IMG/VR virus record: IMGVR_UViG_3300011416_000015
Span: 1-48,984 of that record
Length of the DNA: 48,984 nucleotides
Strand: one strand, 5' to 3'
Source: a virus
Shown here: piece after piece, positions 22,001 through 29,456 of the stretch
Layout of the letters: each line of letters begins with the position of its first letter
Numbering within the stretch: position 1 is the stretch's first letter
Translations under genes and position numbers: made by a program
The notes under the pieces: model-generated
Seen by the model: the letters and a program-made list of their open reading frames with translations, nothing else
Told to the model about the DNA's origin: nothing
Database searches by the model: none

Positions 22001-22269
22001 TCGACATTTGCATCGGACGCCCGAGAGATGAGCGGGTGTCTCTGGTTCATCCGCACGCGAACGATCAGATCCACCATGTTCGGGTAGAGATGGATCTCGT
22101 ATCCGAGCACCTTGCAGCGCCGGGGCACGTCGTCAGGCCCACGCACCGTTGTGTGGTGTGGCCTTCCCTTCGTGCGCGTCACTCCGCAGAAGATGCGCAC
22201 GCTTGAACCGATGGCCGGCGCCTTCGGCTCAATCGCCCGAACGAACGTCATTGCGGCGGCAACTTTCAT
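21982..22269 (-). CDS. Hypothetical phage protein
   Basis: 95 aa. AIEPKAPAIGSSVRIFCGVT and CKVLGYEIHLYPNMVDLIVR are beta-rich; a Cys pair (DCLECC) ends the protein inside the HNH start. The ATG overlaps the upstream stop (ATGA). No family is recognised. Confidence 0.55.
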   Translation of the reverse strand: MKVAAAMTFVRAIEPKAPAIGSSVRIFCGVTRTKGRPHHTTVRGPDDVPRRCKVLGYEIHLYPNMVDLIVRVRMNQRHPLISRASDANVDCLECC

Positions 22270-22583
22270 CGCTTCAGATCCCGCATGATGGACGCCTGCT
22301 GTTCGCGATCGAAGGACGAGGACTCTCTCCCTCGAAAGGTTGCTCCGTCAGGTTCGGGAGGTTCACGATCAATTGACGGGTTGCCCTCATCGCATCGACA
22401 CTTCGGAATCGTGAATCCGGCTTTGGCGAGCAGATCCAGATCCCGTCGAATCGTCCGCGTCGTCACGCCGAATGTTTTCGCCAGATCACTCAACGGCGGC
22501 GCGAACGGCAATCCTTCAAGATGTCGTTGCAGCTTTAGCACGCGGAGTAACGACACCCCACGGCCTGCGTTGGCCTTCCTCAT
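22266..22583 (-). CDS. DeoR-type winged-helix protein
   Basis: 105 aa starting MRKANAGRGVSLLRVLKLQR, overlapping the upstream stop. Residues 10-60 (LSDLAKTFGVTTRTIRRDLD followed by LLAKAGF) are a clear helix-turn-helix of the DeoR/HTH_11 class, as in WYL and DeoR regulators. The C-terminal effector domain is missing; only a polar tail follows. It could be a small phage transcription factor for the early operon. Confidence 0.72.
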   Translation of the reverse strand: MRKANAGRGVSLLRVLKLQRHLEGLPFAPPLSDLAKTFGVTTRTIRRDLDLLAKAGFTIPKCRCDEGNPSIDREPPEPDGATFRGRESSSFDREQQASIMRDLKR

Positions 22584-22972
22584 CGCGGTTTCTCCGTCAT
22601 CGGCTGTCCGTTGAATGCGATGGGCTTGCCGTTCAGGTTCACAACGCGCGCCCATCCCAATTCACGGTTCATCAAGATCAACGCCTCACCCTGCGTCCGG
22701 CGGTACCCGATGTCCTCGCCGTACTCTTCGTTCTTCCAGCGACGGACCACACGAAAGCACTTGTGCTCCGGGGCCTTGATCGCCGGATGGTAGACACGTT
22801 CCGTGACGTCGGCCCTGGCCCGCTCCGCGCCGGCGGCCGCATCCTGTTCGGCCTGGGCGGCGTCCATCCGCATGGACTTCGTCGACATCCCCGACAGGGA
22901 TCGGTTGTAGCGATCGCCGAGTCCGGCTGGTCTGCTGCTCATGATGCGGTCCCTGTAAAAGCCACGGATCAC
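22580..22972 (-). CDS. Hypothetical phage protein
   Basis: 130 aa from a GTG overlapping the upstream stop (GTGA). An in-frame ATG at 22942 (MSSRPAGLGDRYNRSL) with AGGGACC upstream may be the true start. The C-terminal two thirds (HKCFRVVRRWKNEEYGEDIG; GEALILMNRELGWARVVNL) is a small alpha/beta domain. It sits between the NinB-like gene and the winged-helix gene. The function is unknown. Confidence 0.6.
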   Translation of the reverse strand: MIRGFYRDRIMSSRPAGLGDRYNRSLSGMSTKSMRMDAAQAEQDAAAGAERARADVTERVYHPAIKAPEHKCFRVVRRWKNEEYGEDIGYRRTQGEALILMNRELGWARVVNLNGKPIAFNGQPMTEKPR

Positions 22973-23448
22973 GCCGCTGCGCCCTTCTTCGCTTCACGTG
23001 CGGCGGCGCGCTCGTACTCCTGCCGAACGTCGTCGCCGGGTTCCTCGAACGTGAGCCCGCCGAACTCCTGCCAGAACAACTTGACGTCCTCCAGAAACTT
23101 GGCGAACCGCTTGACCTTCATGCCGGACGTCCGGCGCACGACTTCGACTGCGACCATTTCGCCCGTCGCCGGGTTCACGTAGGAAATCATTTCCGTCGTG
23201 AACCGGACACACATCTCATCGTGGATGTCCTCTTTCGACTGCCCGGTGTAGTCGTGGACCACGTCGTAGACCGGACCCCAGAGGTAGCGGTTGGCCGCGC
23301 TGGATCGCTTGGCTTCTTCCGTCTCGAGCGTGAGCGTGGCTTCACACGTCGGCCATGTCGACAGCGCCAGATCGAGCGCCTTCCGGTCGACGTCGATCCG
23401 GCCCTTGTGGACCTTCACGCCGATCGAGAATGAGAAACCCTTGGCCAT
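22969..23448 (-). CDS. NinB-like recombination protein
   Basis: 159 aa. A small N-terminal beta unit (FSFSIGVKVHKGRIDVD) precedes RSSAANRYLWGPVYDVVHDY, SKEDIHDEMCVRFTTE and KVKRFAKFLEDVKLFWQEFG, which follow the NinB/lambda Orf arrangement (single-strand DNA-binding recombination mediator). It lies directly after the RecA-like ATPase (TAGATG), the usual pairing. The assignment is by pattern and context. Confidence 0.68.
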   Translation of the reverse strand: MAKGFSFSIGVKVHKGRIDVDRKALDLALSTWPTCEATLTLETEEAKRSSAANRYLWGPVYDVVHDYTGQSKEDIHDEMCVRFTTEMISYVNPATGEMVAVEVVRRTSGMKVKRFAKFLEDVKLFWQEFGGLTFEEPGDDVRQEYERAAAREAKKGAAA

Positions 23449-24630
23449 CTACAGAACCGGCTGCTCGTCTTCGACGGGCGGCAGTGTGGCTTCGTCCTGC
23501 ACGATATGGAGCCGATCGAGCGCCTGTTCGGCGGTGCCTGGCATGTCGCGCACGCACGCGGCCTTCAGCTCCCTGAGCGTGGCCACGGCGTTTTCGAGCT
23601 CCAGCGCATCGCGCGACTCGATCGACGTCCACGAGAACGTTCCAAACAGGGCATGGAGGATGTCCTGCCGGATCTTCTTCTCTTCCTTCGTCTCGCCGCC
23701 CCACAGGTGACGGAGGATGCCCGCGACTTCCTCGGACGCGATCTGCCGGCGTCTAGCCATGGCCGCGCCCATGCTCTCGCCGCTCGCCGTGAACAGGTCG
23801 CTGCTGGTCCGGCTGCCATCCACTGACCGTTGCGTGGCCTTGCCGATCGCAAGCCGGTCGAAGTGTGGCCGGAAGGCGTTGAACACCGGCAGGTATCCGC
23901 CAAGCTTGTAATCGTTCATGTCCTTGAACGTGAACGTCCGGCCGTTCAGCACGCGCCAGCGGTCTTTGACGACGTAGGCGTGATGGACAATCGAGCCCTG
24001 CTTCGCGCGGGTCTTCTTCTGCCGAGAGGCTTCCGTCTGCAGCCCTTCCATCTCGATCAACAGCGACGGCTCGTAGCCGGCTTCCGATTCCGATTTCATC
24101 TTCGTGCCGAGCTTGATCAGGTCGCCCTTGGTACCGTCCTCGTCGTTCTCTTCGCGGTCCCACACGTAGCCCAGGCGTCCAGCCAAGATGACGTGCAGCG
24201 GAGAGTTGAGCATCTGGTCGGTCCAGACCTGCCACATGCTCTTGAGTTCGTCCATGTGGTGGAACTCGAGCTTTCTCCGGCGAGACTTGGCCTTGAACGT
24301 GTCGACCAACTCCTTCCAGGGATGCGTGTAGCTGTCGACGATGTAGACGCAGCACCCGCTCTGCTCGGCTTCCACGAGCCCGGCCTTCATGTCCTTAAAT
24401 GCCCGGCTCTTGAAGTTCCGCAACTCGACGCCTTCCTGGTCCGCGATGGGGACGACGTAGTCCGATCCGTTCTCGGTGTCGTCCATCGCGATCGGGGCGC
24501 CCTGATGGTAGGTCTTCGACAAACCCAGCGCGATCAAGAGTGCCGTGGTCGTCTTGCCGGCGCCCTGACTGGCGAAGATTCCGACCTTGGCGGCCGATTG
24601 TTCGACGGTCGCCTTCTGTAGCAATCCCAT
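23449..24630 (-). CDS. RecA-like recombinase ATPase (Sak4 type)
   Basis: 393 aa. FASQGAGKTT (19-28) is a Walker A motif. CVYIVDSYTH near 94-103 is a Walker B strand, and NSPLHVILAGRLGYVWDRE continues the P-loop core. Phage Sak4 proteins are single-strand annealing or strand-exchange recombinases of the RecA fold. The C-terminal 130 residues are family-variable helices. It starts after TAAATG with a 33-codon gene before it. With the NinB-like, DUF2303 and nuclease genes it makes a recombination module. Confidence 0.85.
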   Translation of the reverse strand: MGLLQKATVEQSAAKVGIFASQGAGKTTTALLIALGLSKTYHQGAPIAMDDTENGSDYVVPIADQEGVELRNFKSRAFKDMKAGLVEAEQSGCCVYIVDSYTHPWKELVDTFKAKSRRRKLEFHHMDELKSMWQVWTDQMLNSPLHVILAGRLGYVWDREENDEDGTKGDLIKLGTKMKSESEAGYEPSLLIEMEGLQTEASRQKKTRAKQGSIVHHAYVVKDRWRVLNGRTFTFKDMNDYKLGGYLPVFNAFRPHFDRLAIGKATQRSVDGSRTSSDLFTASGESMGAAMARRRQIASEEVAGILRHLWGGETKEEKKIRQDILHALFGTFSWTSIESRDALELENAVATLRELKAACVRDMPGTAEQALDRLHIVQDEATLPPVEDEQPVL

Positions 24631-24732
24631 TTACTTGATTCCTTTCGTTTCTGGCTCAGGCGCCGCCTCGATCACGTCCTGCTCGCGCGGATACGTACCG
24701 GGCTGGTCGCCCACCGACCGAGCTACAGCCAT
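24631..24732 (-). CDS. Tiny protein, 33 aa, coupled to the recombinase
   Basis: The frame MAVARSVGDQPGTYPREQDV continues through an acidic stretch to TKGIK and stops at TAAATG with the recombinase start. GAGGAACCA precedes its ATG at good spacing. Its likely role is translational coupling or leader function; a partner peptide is also possible. Confidence 0.5.
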   Translation of the reverse strand: MAVARSVGDQPGTYPREQDVIEAAPEPETKGIK

Positions 24733-24795
24733 TGGTTCCTCGTTTCCGTTGCGCGGTGAATGTGTGACGCGCCACCGCTACGCGCTTTGAGAACG

Positions 24796-24871
24796 TTCGA
24801 CGGGTCTGTGTTCCACGCAGCCGCGCAACATTGCGCGGTCGCGGCCTCTCTAAGTCCGCGAACCCGTCGAA
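24796..24871. repeat. Nested inverted repeats between genes
   Basis: The outer arms TTCGACGGGT (24796-24805) and ACCCGTCGAA (24862-24871) surround an inner hairpin CCGCGCAA-CA-TTGCGCGG (24821-24838). The right arm is in the 3' end of the gene at 24850. The two-stem structure lies in the only sizeable gap of the early operon, upstream of the recombinase, so it may tune expression there. Confidence 0.6.
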
Positions 24872-25185
24872 ACTTCATGCCGCACGCGCTCGTGCGTGCT
24901 CAGTCCGCGATTGCCACGTCCTGCACAGGCTTGTGAGGCATAGCGCATCCGGAAGAACACCTGGAGACCACATCCGCACGCGCACCGACGTACCGGGGCA
25001 ATTGGCGCTCCTGCCGGTCGGACCTCTTCACGGTGGACCGTGCCGTCATAGACGATTTCGTACTCTCGACGGCCGACGATCAGTGAGCGATGTTCGGGAT
25101 CGGTGTAGTGCGCCCGCGTCAACAGATCCAACTTCGCGTGCATCCGTTCGACCCTCTCGCGTTCGGCGGCGGCTATGTTCGGCAT
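24850..25185 (-). CDS. Protein with CxCGCG zinc motif
   Basis: 111 aa starting MPNIAAAERERVERMHAKLD at an ATG overlapping the upstream stop (TGATG). An N-terminal helix and a beta segment (YEIVYDGTVHREE) precede CACGCGLQVFF (Cys68, 70, 72), MRYASQACAGRGN. The CxCGCG knuckle is the same as in the HNH genes at 29663 and 45979, but no HNH box is present here. It may bind nucleic acid. Confidence 0.6.
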   Translation of the reverse strand: MPNIAAAERERVERMHAKLDLLTRAHYTDPEHRSLIVGRREYEIVYDGTVHREEVRPAGAPIAPVRRCACGCGLQVFFRMRYASQACAGRGNRGLSTHERVRHEVSTGSRT

Positions 25186-25277
25186 CAGAACCAGTCCTTG
25201 ATCTCGTGACGGACAATCCATGCCCCGACGCAAGCCCATACGATCACCGCGCCGCCGAGCCAGTGGTACCAGTTCAT
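25185..25277 (-). CDS. Tiny membrane protein, 30 aa
   Basis: MNWYHWLGGAVIVWACVGAW then IVRHEIKDWF: one transmembrane helix of about 18 residues with a basic then acidic C-terminal end. It overlaps the upstream stop (ATGA) and the downstream start (TGATG). Such single-pass peptides in phage early operons are usually of unknown role. Confidence 0.58.
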   Translation of the reverse strand: MNWYHWLGGAVIVWACVGAWIVRHEIKDWF

Positions 25278-25393
25278 CGCGTCACCATCAGGACGCCGCC
25301 ACCGATGACGAGCGCGATCATCACGAGGGCAATCGTCAGCACGAAGCCCGCGGCGATCCAATCCCAACGGCTGATGTCGGCTTCGCGGGTCAT
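25274..25393 (-). CDS. Tiny membrane protein, 39 aa
   Basis: The frame MTREADISRWDWIAAGFVLT continues with a long hydrophobic run (IALVMIALVIGGGVLM) and ends VTR. It is a single transmembrane segment. ATGA overlaps on both sides tie it to the neighbouring genes and to the other membrane peptide at 25185, and the two may act together. Confidence 0.58.
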   Translation of the reverse strand: MTREADISRWDWIAAGFVLTIALVMIALVIGGGVLMVTR

Positions 25394-25668
25394 CGCGTCA
25401 CCGCCGATGGTTCCGCCTGCTCGCGCTTGAAATCGGCCAGCGCCGCGGTCACCTTCGCCTGATCCAGCCAGATGACAAGTCCGAGCTTTTCGGGAGTGCC
25501 GAGCGCCACGTCGGTAGCGGTGATCACCCGCGTGCCGAACCGGATCTCCGTCGCGCCGTCCTTGAGCTGTTGGGCGCCGCGCATGTCGGTCATGAGGTTC
25601 TGGAAGATCACGGCCTCGTCTCCGCCGCAGCGACGAATCAACTCCATGATTCCGAGTGTGGCCTTCAT
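25390..25668 (-). CDS. Hypothetical phage protein, 92 aa
   Basis: Starts MKATLGIMELIRRCGGDEAV after GGAGGAAGGTGTC and overlaps the upstream stop. It has an early helix, a beta stretch (GATEIRFGTRVITATDVAL) and LGLVIWLDQAKVTAALADF. The order resembles a small alpha/beta phage protein with no known activity. Confidence 0.6.
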   Translation of the reverse strand: MKATLGIMELIRRCGGDEAVIFQNLMTDMRGAQQLKDGATEIRFGTRVITATDVALGTPEKLGLVIWLDQAKVTAALADFKREQAEPSAVTR

Positions 25669-25895
25669 GACACCTTCCTCCGGTAGTCGTAGCGTTGGCT
25701 CCACTCAGCGACGTTCCGCAGCTTCCCGCGCGCGCGTGAGCCCTGGAGTTTTTTCAGGTCCGCCGGCTGTGTCTGTCGATACCGCTGGCCCGTGCTGACG
25801 TAGGACGCCTTGCGCATCTCGGCGATCGTCTGCGGCTCACGACGAGAGAACCGCACGAGCGCCAGCGACGACCAGATCGCGCGAAGGGATGTCAT
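25665..25895 (-). CDS. Small basic protein, 76 aa
   Basis: Starts MTSLRAIWSSLALVRFSRRE. It is rich in Arg, Lys and Gln (GQRYRQTQPADLKKLQGSRA) with no Cys. Basic composition suggests nucleic-acid contact. ATGA overlaps on both sides. No family is recognised. Confidence 0.5.
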   Translation of the reverse strand: MTSLRAIWSSLALVRFSRREPQTIAEMRKASYVSTGQRYRQTQPADLKKLQGSRARGKLRNVAEWSQRYDYRRKVS

Positions 25896-26080
25896 CGACC
25901 GTCCTTCGGCAAGGCCGCCATGACCAACGCGAACCGGAGCGCCTGCTTCATGTCACGCTCGGTGAATGCGCAGCCATCCTCGTCCTTGGACATCTCACGG
26001 ACCAGACGCTTCACCAGCGTGTTGAACACAGGGTCGGTCACGTACCGCGTCGCGATCTGATCGAATGGCGTCTTGCTCAT
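25892..26080 (-). CDS. Small hypothetical protein, 62 aa
   Basis: Starts MSKTPFDQIATRYVTDPVFN at an ATGA overlap with the copy-B cysteine-motif gene. It is helical (LVKRLVREMSKDED; KQALRFALVMAAL). It resembles short phage proteins with FxxhxxRYxxDPxF, but no function is known to me. Confidence 0.58.
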   Translation of the reverse strand: MSKTPFDQIATRYVTDPVFNTLVKRLVREMSKDEDGCAFTERDMKQALRFALVMAALPKDGR

Positions 26081-26526
26081 GACCGACCCTCGGCCTTGGC
26101 GATGGCGGCGCCTAGCACGGCCGTGTCGGCGTCTCGCGCGGCGGCTATGGCATCCCCATAGAGATCGGCCGCCAACGTGTTCGCTGCCTGCCAACGCCGC
26201 TCGTCCTCGTTCTGAGGCACGCCGTTCAGATTGACGGCCGCGATGAAGCCGCGACATAGGCCGGGATTCTCGTGGCAGTGGAACGGCCGCAGCCCTTCAA
26301 CACAGAGTCTCGCGAGCGTGATCGTGTGCGCGGTTGTGTTCGCTTCGGTGCCTGGGCGGAAAGCGCACGTCGCGCACGGACCACCATCAGCCGGCGTCGG
26401 ATGCACCGCCGCCAGCACGGCATCGCAGGCGGCGCTCGGAACACCCCAGTCGGTGGGTGCGGCGGGTTGACGATCGGACAGGGCACCGCTGTCCCTGCGC
26501 GTCGAAACGTCGTTCGTCGTCCTCAT
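26077..26526 (-). CDS. Cysteine-motif protein (CxxCAFxPxT...FxCHE), copy B
   Basis: 149 aa. CATCAFRPGTEANTT (Cys51, Cys54), LCVEGLRPFHCHE (Cys75, Cys84) and GLCRGF repeat the Cys pattern of the gene at 14250 with identical x8 spacing between the third and fourth Cys. The rest differs (C-terminal Ala-rich helix). The two copies are about 11 kb apart in the same operon. A metal- or cluster-binding role is likely; the activity is unknown. Confidence 0.65.
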   Translation of the reverse strand: MRTTNDVSTRRDSGALSDRQPAAPTDWGVPSAACDAVLAAVHPTPADGGPCATCAFRPGTEANTTAHTITLARLCVEGLRPFHCHENPGLCRGFIAAVNLNGVPQNEDERRWQAANTLAADLYGDAIAAARDADTAVLGAAIAKAEGRS

Positions 26527-26566
26527 GCTGTCGCCTCCTCACGCGCCGGGACCGCCACTGTGACGA

Positions 26567-26794
26567 TCACTTGCCGTTCCCCTTGCCGAAGTTTGTATGC
26601 CGCTCCATCGCGACTTCACGCGCTCGCCCACTCTTCGCCAGCGCCTCGCGCACGATCCGCAATGTCACGCTCTGCGCCTCGTCCCGACCGGCGCGCGCAT
26701 TCATCTCGACGTGATGAACTTCCACGGCACGGAGTCCCGCAAGCAGGATCTCGTTGGCCTCGATCAGTTGACGGAGTTCTTCGGGGATGGTCAT
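26567..26794 (-). CDS. Small helical protein, 75 aa
   Basis: Starts MTIPEELRQLIEANEILLAG, overlapping the HNH stop (ATGA). It is almost entirely helical with heptad-like Leu/Val (LRAVEVHHVEMNARAGRDEA), so a coiled coil is likely. The function is unknown. Confidence 0.58.
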   Translation of the reverse strand: MTIPEELRQLIEANEILLAGLRAVEVHHVEMNARAGRDEAQSVTLRIVREALAKSGRAREVAMERHTNFGKGNGK

Positions 26795-27324
26795 GCAGCA
26801 CTCCTACGTTCCTGGCGGACTCGGTTCTCGTGCTGCATGTGGTGGGACCGGCACAGCGGCTCGTGGTTGTCGTCCGCGTTGTTCAGCGGATCGCCGTCTC
26901 GGTGGTGAACATCTGCCAGAAGTCCGCAGTGGCAAATAGGCTCAACACCCCCGTGCCTACTCATCCAGATTTGTCGCGCGCGTCGGCGCGTGGCGGTTCG
27001 GCTGAGACCGTGAGGTTTGCCCTTGTTCGATGCGCAGGCACGAGAGCAGCACTTCGCATTGCCGCGCCTGACTTCTGCTGTCCGAGCTACAAACAGCGCT
27101 CCGCAGACCGCGCACGCGCGGATGGTTACTGCAGTCTGGCGATTGGGCTGGACGAACGCGGCTGGTTGGGTTACTGTACGGCGTCGCGTCGGCTGCGATG
27201 CCTGCCTGGAAACGTTAGGGAAATCGTTAACTTTGCAAATCGCAAAGTCAACACTCCATACATTATCGGAACCCGACACTTTACCTAGGGTTTCCGCCGT
27301 CATCGTTGTAGGACGGACACCCAT
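26791..27324 (-). CDS. HNH endonuclease with double zinc finger
   Basis: 177 aa from the ATG at 27324, two bases after the stop of the repressor gene and behind GAGGG. Residues 70-97 (ACAVCGALF...KCCSRACASN) form a zinc ribbon. Residues 130-167 (ICHCGLLADVHHRDGDPLNN then LCRSHH) give the HNH catalytic box with the H..N..H order. The first 50 residues have no match and contain, in the DNA, a 27-bp palindrome. It is probably a free-standing homing-type nuclease beside the switch region. Confidence 0.8.
   Translation of the reverse strand: MGVRPTTMTAETLGKVSGSDNVWSVDFAICKVNDFPNVSRQASQPTRRRTVTQPAAFVQPNRQTAVTIRACAVCGALFVARTAEVRRGNAKCCSRACASNKGKPHGLSRTATRRRARQIWMSRHGGVEPICHCGLLADVHHRDGDPLNNADDNHEPLCRSHHMQHENRVRQERRSAA
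27226..27252. promoter_or_regulatory. 27-bp inverted repeat, operator candidate
   Basis: GTTAACTTTGC-AAATC-GCAAAGTCAAC has 11-bp arms with one mismatch around five bases. It overlaps a TTGACT box on the minus strand (27252-27247 region). It lies inside the HNH coding start close to the repressor gene, so an XRE dimer could bind here and control the early operon. A good -10 box at proper spacing was not found, so promoter activity is uncertain. Confidence 0.5.
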
Positions 27325-27325
27325 A

Positions 27326-27550
27326 TTACGCAACCCTCGCAAGATTGGCGATCACTTCGATCGGCACGTTCGTCGTCTCGGCGAGCTTCAGCACCACGTC
27401 TAACGACGCGCGCCGCTTCCCTCCGAGGATGTTGCACAGGTGGGACCTGCTGATTTTAAGCAGCTTAGCCAAGTCGCCCTGGCTGGTACCCGTCGCGTCC
27501 TGCCACGCTTCGACTGAGGGAAAGGCGCGTTTTGTGCGGCGGTAATTCAT
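27326..27550 (-). CDS. XRE-family repressor (Cro/CI-like)
   Basis: 74 aa. TSQGDLAKLLKISRSHLCNI followed by LGGKRRASLDVVLKLAETTN is a full five-helix XRE domain with nothing else. It starts after CTGAGGTCGC. It is divergent from the longer XRE-like gene at 27731 with a 180-bp AT-rich region between them, the standard layout of a lysogeny or early switch. It most likely represses its own promoter and the rightward one. Confidence 0.8.
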   Translation of the reverse strand: MNYRRTKRAFPSVEAWQDATGTSQGDLAKLLKISRSHLCNILGGKRRASLDVVLKLAETTNVPIEVIANLARVA

Positions 27551-27730
27551 GCGACCTCAGAGAAAACCGTAAGACGTGACGATATTACGCCTTTCGCTGA
27601 AGTTTGCAAGCCCAAACATGCGATAAATTAAGAAAAACTCTAACATGTAGATTCTATTGGACTTGCTAGTTTCACTGAGCAACAATCTAGCGGCGCGGCG
27701 GCGAGTGGCCGATACCGGTGGCTGGGAATA
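27551..27730. promoter_or_regulatory. Divergent switch region between two XRE genes
   Basis: This AT-rich 180 bp contrasts with its GC-rich surroundings. On the minus strand TTGCAA (27609-27604), 16 bp, TAATAT (27587-27582) is a plausible promoter for the 74-aa repressor. An inverted repeat GTTTG-CAAGCC-CAAAC (27602-27617) overlaps its -35 box. For the rightward gene I see no clear consensus. No gene is credible within this interval. Confidence 0.5.
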
Positions 27731-28210
27731 ATGACCATGCGCCAAGACAACGCAGCAGCTCGCGTCAGGCGACGGATTGCGGAATGGGCAAAGGCTAAAG
27801 GGCACGGCAGCCGCAAACGCCTGGCCGATGCGGTCCGTGGCCTTTACGGGAAAGCCCGATCTTCGTCGTGGGTCACAGACCTGATCGATGGCCCTGACGA
27901 TGGCGGCCAGGATTTGCGGCTACGCGACCTCGATGCCGTCGCCGACGTGATGGGCGTCGCGCCGGGGGATCTCGTTCGACGCGATGACAACATGTACGCG
28001 GAAGTCACTCCGTCAGAAATGCGGATTCTCCGCTTCCACCGCTCCATGCCAGAGGTCACGCGTCATCAGGTCATGGGGTACTTCGACTACATCTACAGCC
28101 TTCAACAAAAGGCACTGGAAGGCCAAGCGCGCGAGCGTGACGAGCGAACAGCTGAAGCCAAGCGCCAGCGGGCACGGGATGAGAAGACCCGCAAGCGACC
28201 GCCCGCGTAG
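27731..28210 (+). CDS. XRE-like regulator with basic tail
   Basis: 159 aa. Residues 8-85 (VRRRIAEWAKAKGHGSRKRL; SSWVTDLIDG; RLRDLDAVADVMGVAPGDLV) form an HTH of the CI/Cro class in an elongated version. The middle (TPSEMRILRFHRSMPEVTRH) resembles the linker found in phage repressors, and the last 40 residues are Arg/Lys/Glu-rich. It lacks the LexA-like peptidase of CI. It is likely the opposing regulator of the switch. Confidence 0.7.
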   Translation: MTMRQDNAAARVRRRIAEWAKAKGHGSRKRLADAVRGLYGKARSSSWVTDLIDGPDDGGQDLRLRDLDAVADVMGVAPGDLVRRDDNMYAEVTPSEMRILRFHRSMPEVTRHQVMGYFDYIYSLQQKALEGQARERDERTAEAKRQRARDEKTRKRPPA

Positions 28211-28282
28211 GTGAAATACTGACGGCCCCAATCCAGTCAAAGGTGCTATTCTTTTGCGTCTCCACAACCGATAGGAACGATC

Positions 28283-28741
28283 ATGAAGCACTTCAGTCTT
28301 GTCGTCGTGCTGCTCTGCGGACTCACCGGGTCCGCATTCGCACAAGCCATCCCCAACCTTCCCACGGAGCCGGCCAACCCCAAAGGCGGCGACGTCTGGA
28401 TCTGGGTGGAGAACCCCGTCGGTGAGATCGGCGGTTCCTCGGTCACCGTGAACTTCTGGGCGTTCCGCTGTGGCGGGACGATCACCGCCGTGAAGCCGTC
28501 CACGTTTCGCACGGGCCCGTTGACCAACTACGCCAGCCACCTGCCACGGCCGGACATCCAGGCCGCCATGGCGTCGAAGTGCTCGAGCATTCCGCAGAAT
28601 ATCGGGTACGCCGTCACGATCGACTTCAACGGGCTCGCGCGCGGGCCGGAAGTCGGCTACATGGTCGACGTGGAAGTCACGGACGATCTGGGGCGCAAGA
28701 CGATGCTCCGGCAGACGCGCGGGTCCTTCACGATTCGCTGA
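28283..28741 (+). CDS. Secreted protein, possible cargo
   Basis: 152 aa. A clean Sec signal (KHFSLVVVLLCGLTGSAFA) precedes a beta-sandwich-like mature domain (GDVWIWVENPVGEIGGSSVT; VGYMVDVEVTDDLGRKTML) with two Cys (CGG, KCSS) that could pair outside the cytoplasm. It sits alone rightward of the switch, where temperate phages carry conversion genes, and could alter the host surface. No family is recognised. Confidence 0.6.
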   Translation: MKHFSLVVVLLCGLTGSAFAQAIPNLPTEPANPKGGDVWIWVENPVGEIGGSSVTVNFWAFRCGGTITAVKPSTFRTGPLTNYASHLPRPDIQAAMASKCSSIPQNIGYAVTIDFNGLARGPEVGYMVDVEVTDDLGRKTMLRQTRGSFTIR

Positions 28742-28841
28742 ACGCGCTCCACGAACTGGAGCGCCGCCGACGGCTGGCGCGGCGATCAAGCGGCGGTAAA
28801 AGGGAAGCCACCCGAACCTCTGATACGATGGAGCGCCTGAC

Positions 28842-29456
28842 ATGCCCGAGCACGACGACGATCCGCCGAAGTGCTTCATCGACGGGATCGACCTGTCCGC
28901 GTGCGTGAAGAACTACCAGATCACGCCTGACGGTCCGGTGTATGATTTGCCGCCGTTCGGCGGCGCGGCAGGCTTGAAGCCGATGGCGCCGATCACGATC
29001 ACCGGCTACTTCGATGACGGCCGCATGACGTGCGGGAACTGCGGGGATCGCTTCATGCCAGGACCGGAAGGGACGCCGACGATCACGCACGAGCCCTCTG
29101 GTGTTGCCGTGGTGGCGTGCCCGGCGTGCGTCGTGGCTATCTTGAAGGTCGACGAAACGGAAAGGATAACGCGCATGCCTCTCTCCAACGACGAACTCAG
29201 CGAACGCCTAAACCGAGCCGCCGCCGATACCGTTATCCGCTTCGGCTTGTCGTTCGCTGCGCTCAGCGCTGCACTCGACCGATCCGGTGACGCGTTGAAG
29301 GCATTCGGCGAGACGATCGCGCGCGACTGCGATCAGGCTGTCGATGCGATGACGCCAGCGGAGCGCGACCTCTACACCGCCCTGATCGCCTGCGGCACGC
29401 CACGTCTCGACGCGATCTGCGAGGCGCACGCCCTGACTGAATCAAGCGGCGGGTAA
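28842..29456 (+). CDS. Hypothetical protein with zinc ribbon
   Basis: 204 aa after TGGAGCGCCTGAC. An N-terminal beta part (FIDGIDLSACVKNYQITPDG) precedes a zinc ribbon (CGNC at 64-67; CPAC at 93-96) and a helical C-terminal half (LNRAAADTVIRFGLSFAALS). An inner methionine at about residue 113 could start a separate helical protein. The function is unknown. Confidence 0.58.
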   Translation: MPEHDDDPPKCFIDGIDLSACVKNYQITPDGPVYDLPPFGGAAGLKPMAPITITGYFDDGRMTCGNCGDRFMPGPEGTPTITHEPSGVAVVACPACVVAILKVDETERITRMPLSNDELSERLNRAAADTVIRFGLSFAALSAALDRSGDALKAFGETIARDCDQAVDAMTPAERDLYTALIACGTPRLDAICEAHALTESSGG

